Below, in pieces: positions 61,542-64,000 of a DNA stretch of 64,000 bases (position 1 is the stretch's first letter; each line of letters opens with the position of its first letter). The notes beneath the pieces were generated by a model. That model worked only from the letters and a program-made list of their open reading frames with translations, had not been told where the DNA came from and ran no database searches. The DNA lies in NCBI GenBank assembly GCA_037951105.1, contig JBAMJV010005535.1, forward strand, positions 161,001-225,000, given 5' to 3'. Source of the stretch: Echinarachnius parma (taxonomy: Eukaryota; Echinodermata; Echinoidea; Clypeasteroida; Echinarachniidae). The position numbers and the translations under genes are program-made.

Positions 61542-62095
61542 CAGGATAGTTGAGTTTTGGTATAGAGGGCGCTACACAAACTTGTTTTGTGAGATAATGA
61601 AAAACTGAGTATAAAATTTGAATGAGCATACAATTTTAATGACAGAACAAACTTGATTTGATCAAAATCGGTTCAGAAATGGCTGAAATATCCATAAACA
61701 TAACCGTTTGTAATAATTGTGGGGCCCCACAATTATTCGATAATTTTGAACCAGCCGTTACATTTTTTTTTAAATGCTTCCCCTTTTCAAAAATTTACAA
61801 AAGAGGTTTTTAAATAGATGTTGATTATCTCTCTACCTAATCACTATTTTAACAAAAATTCACATGTACAATATTTTATTTAAAATGGTTGAATCCAATG
61901 AGTTTTTAGAAAGCGCCCCTTGAGTTTAACGGCTCTTTTTGAATGGTAACAGGCTTTATACCTAGCCATTTGTATGTGTTTATTCCTTTCGAGCATGGTA
62001 GGGTTATAACTATTAGTTTGTATGGTGCAGGTTTTGGTTACTAACATTCAGTTTGACCAAAACTGTACTCTCTTTACTAAAACTCAACTATCCCT
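61542..62095 (+). mobile_element. Family A MITE, copy 6 (554 bp)
   Basis: TTAA|CAGGATAGTTGAGTTTTGG ... AAACTCAACTATCCCT|TTGA. Same subtype as copy 4 (TATAGAGGGCGCTACACAAA, GTGGGGCCCCACAATTATTC). Confidence 0.88.
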
Positions 62096-62106
62096 TTGAG
62101 AATATC

Positions 62107-62396
62107 CCGATGGTCAAGTTGATATTAAGCTTGGTATTGCGAGTGAGATTTGATATGTTGCGTCACAACAACACCTATATACAGCAACGCGATTACATCA
62201 ACGTAACGATTGACATTTAAATGTAACTAGAACAGTAAACAAAATTTATAAAAACTCACGAAAATATACTTTAGGATAATCCCACTCTTATTAATATAAA
62301 CGTAGCATGAGCCACTCAGCGTACTGAAAACCATGGTCAAGTTGATAACTAATACGTTTGGTATTGCGAGTGAGATTTCATAATTAGCGTCAACCG
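62107..62396. repeat. Direct duplication around family A copy 6
   Basis: 62107-62167 and 62331-62396 share ATGGTCAAGTTGATA and TTGGTATTGCGAGTGAGATT. AATCCCACTCTTATTA likewise occurs near 61087 and 62277, so the left copy appears split by about 1 kb including the MITE. Confidence 0.75.
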
Positions 62397-62399
62397 CAC

Positions 62400-63250
62400 T
62401 GCAGTCATCATAACATGCTACGATGGGAATGGGCATATTAAGCACATGATCGTGATGAAATGGAGTGATATAACACACTCAATTGCCTTCATATCATACT
62501 ACCCCTCTCCTACGGTAAAACGGCTTGTGGTTGGTCCTCGGTGGAATAGTGGTAAGTTTATCTACTCCTTTCCTAGCCCATACTCAGCATTTTCAAACTT
62601 GAATCATGGCAAGCTAAAGGTATGATGGGTTTGTCTTATTTTGTGTAGCATATTATGTTTAGCCCATATCGTTAGTGTTTTGGAGCAAGTTCGAGGCTAA
62701 TCGTTTAGCCTGTAACACGTTTAATAAAGCTAATTATGGGGTATCCAAGTACAAGTATATTATTTAAACGCAACCACAAATAACCGTTTCAGTTAAGACC
62801 AACGTGTCGTGAATATAGTCATGATTGGGGGTTTTAGAGGTTTAATTGAAGAAGAGCAGAATATTATAAAGCTAATTTCCAACGTCATTATAGTCAGGTT
62901 AAAAGAGGTGAGCGATTGATCATTGATGGGAAACCCATTTTTGAGGAGTTCGGGATGACGAGAACCAAAGACGGTCTAACAATAGCTCCCATCCATGCAC
63001 TATTTAAAGCGGACCAATTTCCTTTCATCTTCTCCTCTTTTTTATCTCTCAACTTTCTCACAACTTTCAGAAGAAGGTCAACATAAAGGCTAGTTATCAG
63101 CTGGTTAATTAAGCCGCGGATTTCGGTCGGCTTTCCCCCTCCTTTCGCATTCGAAAGAAGAGAATGGACCTTAACAAGTTGGACTTGCCACTAAAGTCGT
63201 ATTGTTCGTGGTTTCTTTCAGACCGACGCGTTTTTTTTAGATCATTCCTT
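62400..63250. other. Intergenic, possible regulatory island 62930-63180
   Basis: Non-repetitive, balanced composition; no gene recognised. Confidence 0.3.
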
Positions 63251-63256
63251 CTCAGG

Positions 63257-63437
63257 CAGTGGCGTAGCGCGGGGGGGGGGGGGGGGAGGCATGGGGGTAC
63301 GTGCCTCCCTCAAACAATTGCATACTTATACAATGCATATAAGGGGAAATCCTCAACCGATTAAAGAAATACATATAGAGTGTGCCTCCTCAATAATGTG
63401 CGTGCCCCCTAATCAGACTGACCACGCTACGCCACTG
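63257..63437. mobile_element. 181-bp element with CAGTGGCGTAGCG ends and G16
   Basis: CAGTGGCGTAGCG at 63257-63269 and its exact reverse complement at 63425-63437; G16 follows the left end (63271-63286). No ORF of note. Target duplication unclear. Confidence 0.7.
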
Positions 63438-63501
63438 CATTCTTCCACGTGCATTGGGGTGAAAGAACGGGGAAATTAGTTGGTATTTTCGCCTTTTTTG
63501 T

Positions 63502-63527
63502 GGGGGGGGGGGGGGGGGGGGGGGGGG
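63502..63527. repeat. Poly-G tract (G26)
   Basis: Longest G run in the window. Confidence 0.97.
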
Positions 63528-63559
63528 TTATTCAGCCATTATTATTACCCTTCTGTTAA

Positions 63560-63918
63560 AGGGATCTAGTAACATTGTCAAAATCCACTAAACTTTCTTC
63601 AAACTCTAGCGGTACTCACATTCACTCCCCGTCTATTCGTATTACCAATAGAATCATATAGAACAGGTCTCGGTTTTCCGAATTATTCCTCTATCATTAT
63701 GATATGATCGAAGTTTTCGGATTTGAAAGACTCCCTGGGAGATTTTAAACTGTGTACAAAGTAACTGCAATGAGTTAGTTAATATCGATTGTCATTTTCT
63801 CCTATTATATATTCGGCCATTTGACATTCGTTTCACACATCACTCAATGGACATATCAGATTTATCAACTCTTCATCGGTTTTAATGGCACATGTCAACA
63901 AAGTTGCGCTAGGTTCCT
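63560..63918. mobile_element. Family B MITE, copy 3 (359 bp)
   Basis: TTAA|AGGGATCTAGTAACATTGTC ... GCGCTAGGTTCCT|TTAA. Shares GTGTACAAAGTAACTGCAAT and CAATGGACATATCAGAT with copies 1 and 2, but is more diverged. Confidence 0.82.
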
Positions 63919-63922
63919 TTAA

Positions 63923-64000
63923 GATCTAGTAACATTGCCAAAATCCACAAAACTTACTTAGAACTCGAGCGGTTTCTATATAACGTACCACGTTGTATTA
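63923..64000. mobile_element. Family B MITE, copy 4, cut by the window end
   Basis: Begins GATCTAGTAACATTGCCAAA directly after the TTAA that closes copy 3; then GAACTCGAGCGGTTTCT and CGTTGTATTA as in other copies. It lacks the first few terminal bases. Confidence 0.75.

Overview
This is a eukaryotic, AT-rich nuclear window with small exons, kilobase introns, many microsatellites and many short non-autonomous DNA transposons. Together with the protein similarity this suggests a marine invertebrate deuterostome such as an echinoderm. That lineage call is an inference; no rRNA or mitochondrial marker is present.

Gene half (1-~23.2 kb, + strand). Eight exons (3409-19956) join in consistent phase into a 315-codon reading frame that ends in a stop. 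They encode the C-terminal 314 residues of an EHBP1-family protein (EH-domain-binding protein 1): an acidic linker, a complete bMERB (Rab-binding, coiled-coil) domain and a terminal CaaX box, CSIQ. The N-terminal C2-like and CH domains must lie upstream of the window. At the left edge, three tandem units (exon-like segments 5-76, 185-259 and 368-448, plus a decayed fourth near 915) look like a phase-0 cassette-exon array of the same gene. A 3' UTR of up to about 3.2 kb follows.

Intergenic half (~23.2-64 kb). I see no conserved multi-exon gene here. It holds a 5'-truncated non-LTR retrotransposon (reverse transcriptase ORF, - strand, 36295-37371), tRNA-derived SINE remnants, long microsatellites (TAG, GATA, GT, AC, ATC, CTT), twelve poly-G/C runs that all lie right of 27.7 kb, and several non-repetitive GC-rich islands that could be regulatory.

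Mobile-element community. Much of the window is explained by MITE-like elements. One group is flanked by TTAA on both sides (termini AGGG...CCCT): family A (six copies, ~550 bp), B (three copies plus one cut by the window edge, ~378 bp), C (four copies, ~125-180 bp) and singletons at 16529, 40385 and possibly 51711. This is the target-site signature of piggyBac-like elements. A second group has 3-bp flanking repeats and GGCCC or AGC termini, as in PIF/Harbinger elements (723, 1855, 13094, 17504, 41753, 46363). A third has TA flanks (23248, 55577, 60052). None carries a transposase ORF. No CRISPR array, prokaryotic operon or clearly novel multi-gene system was found; the most interesting signals are the cassette-exon array and the TTAA-element community.
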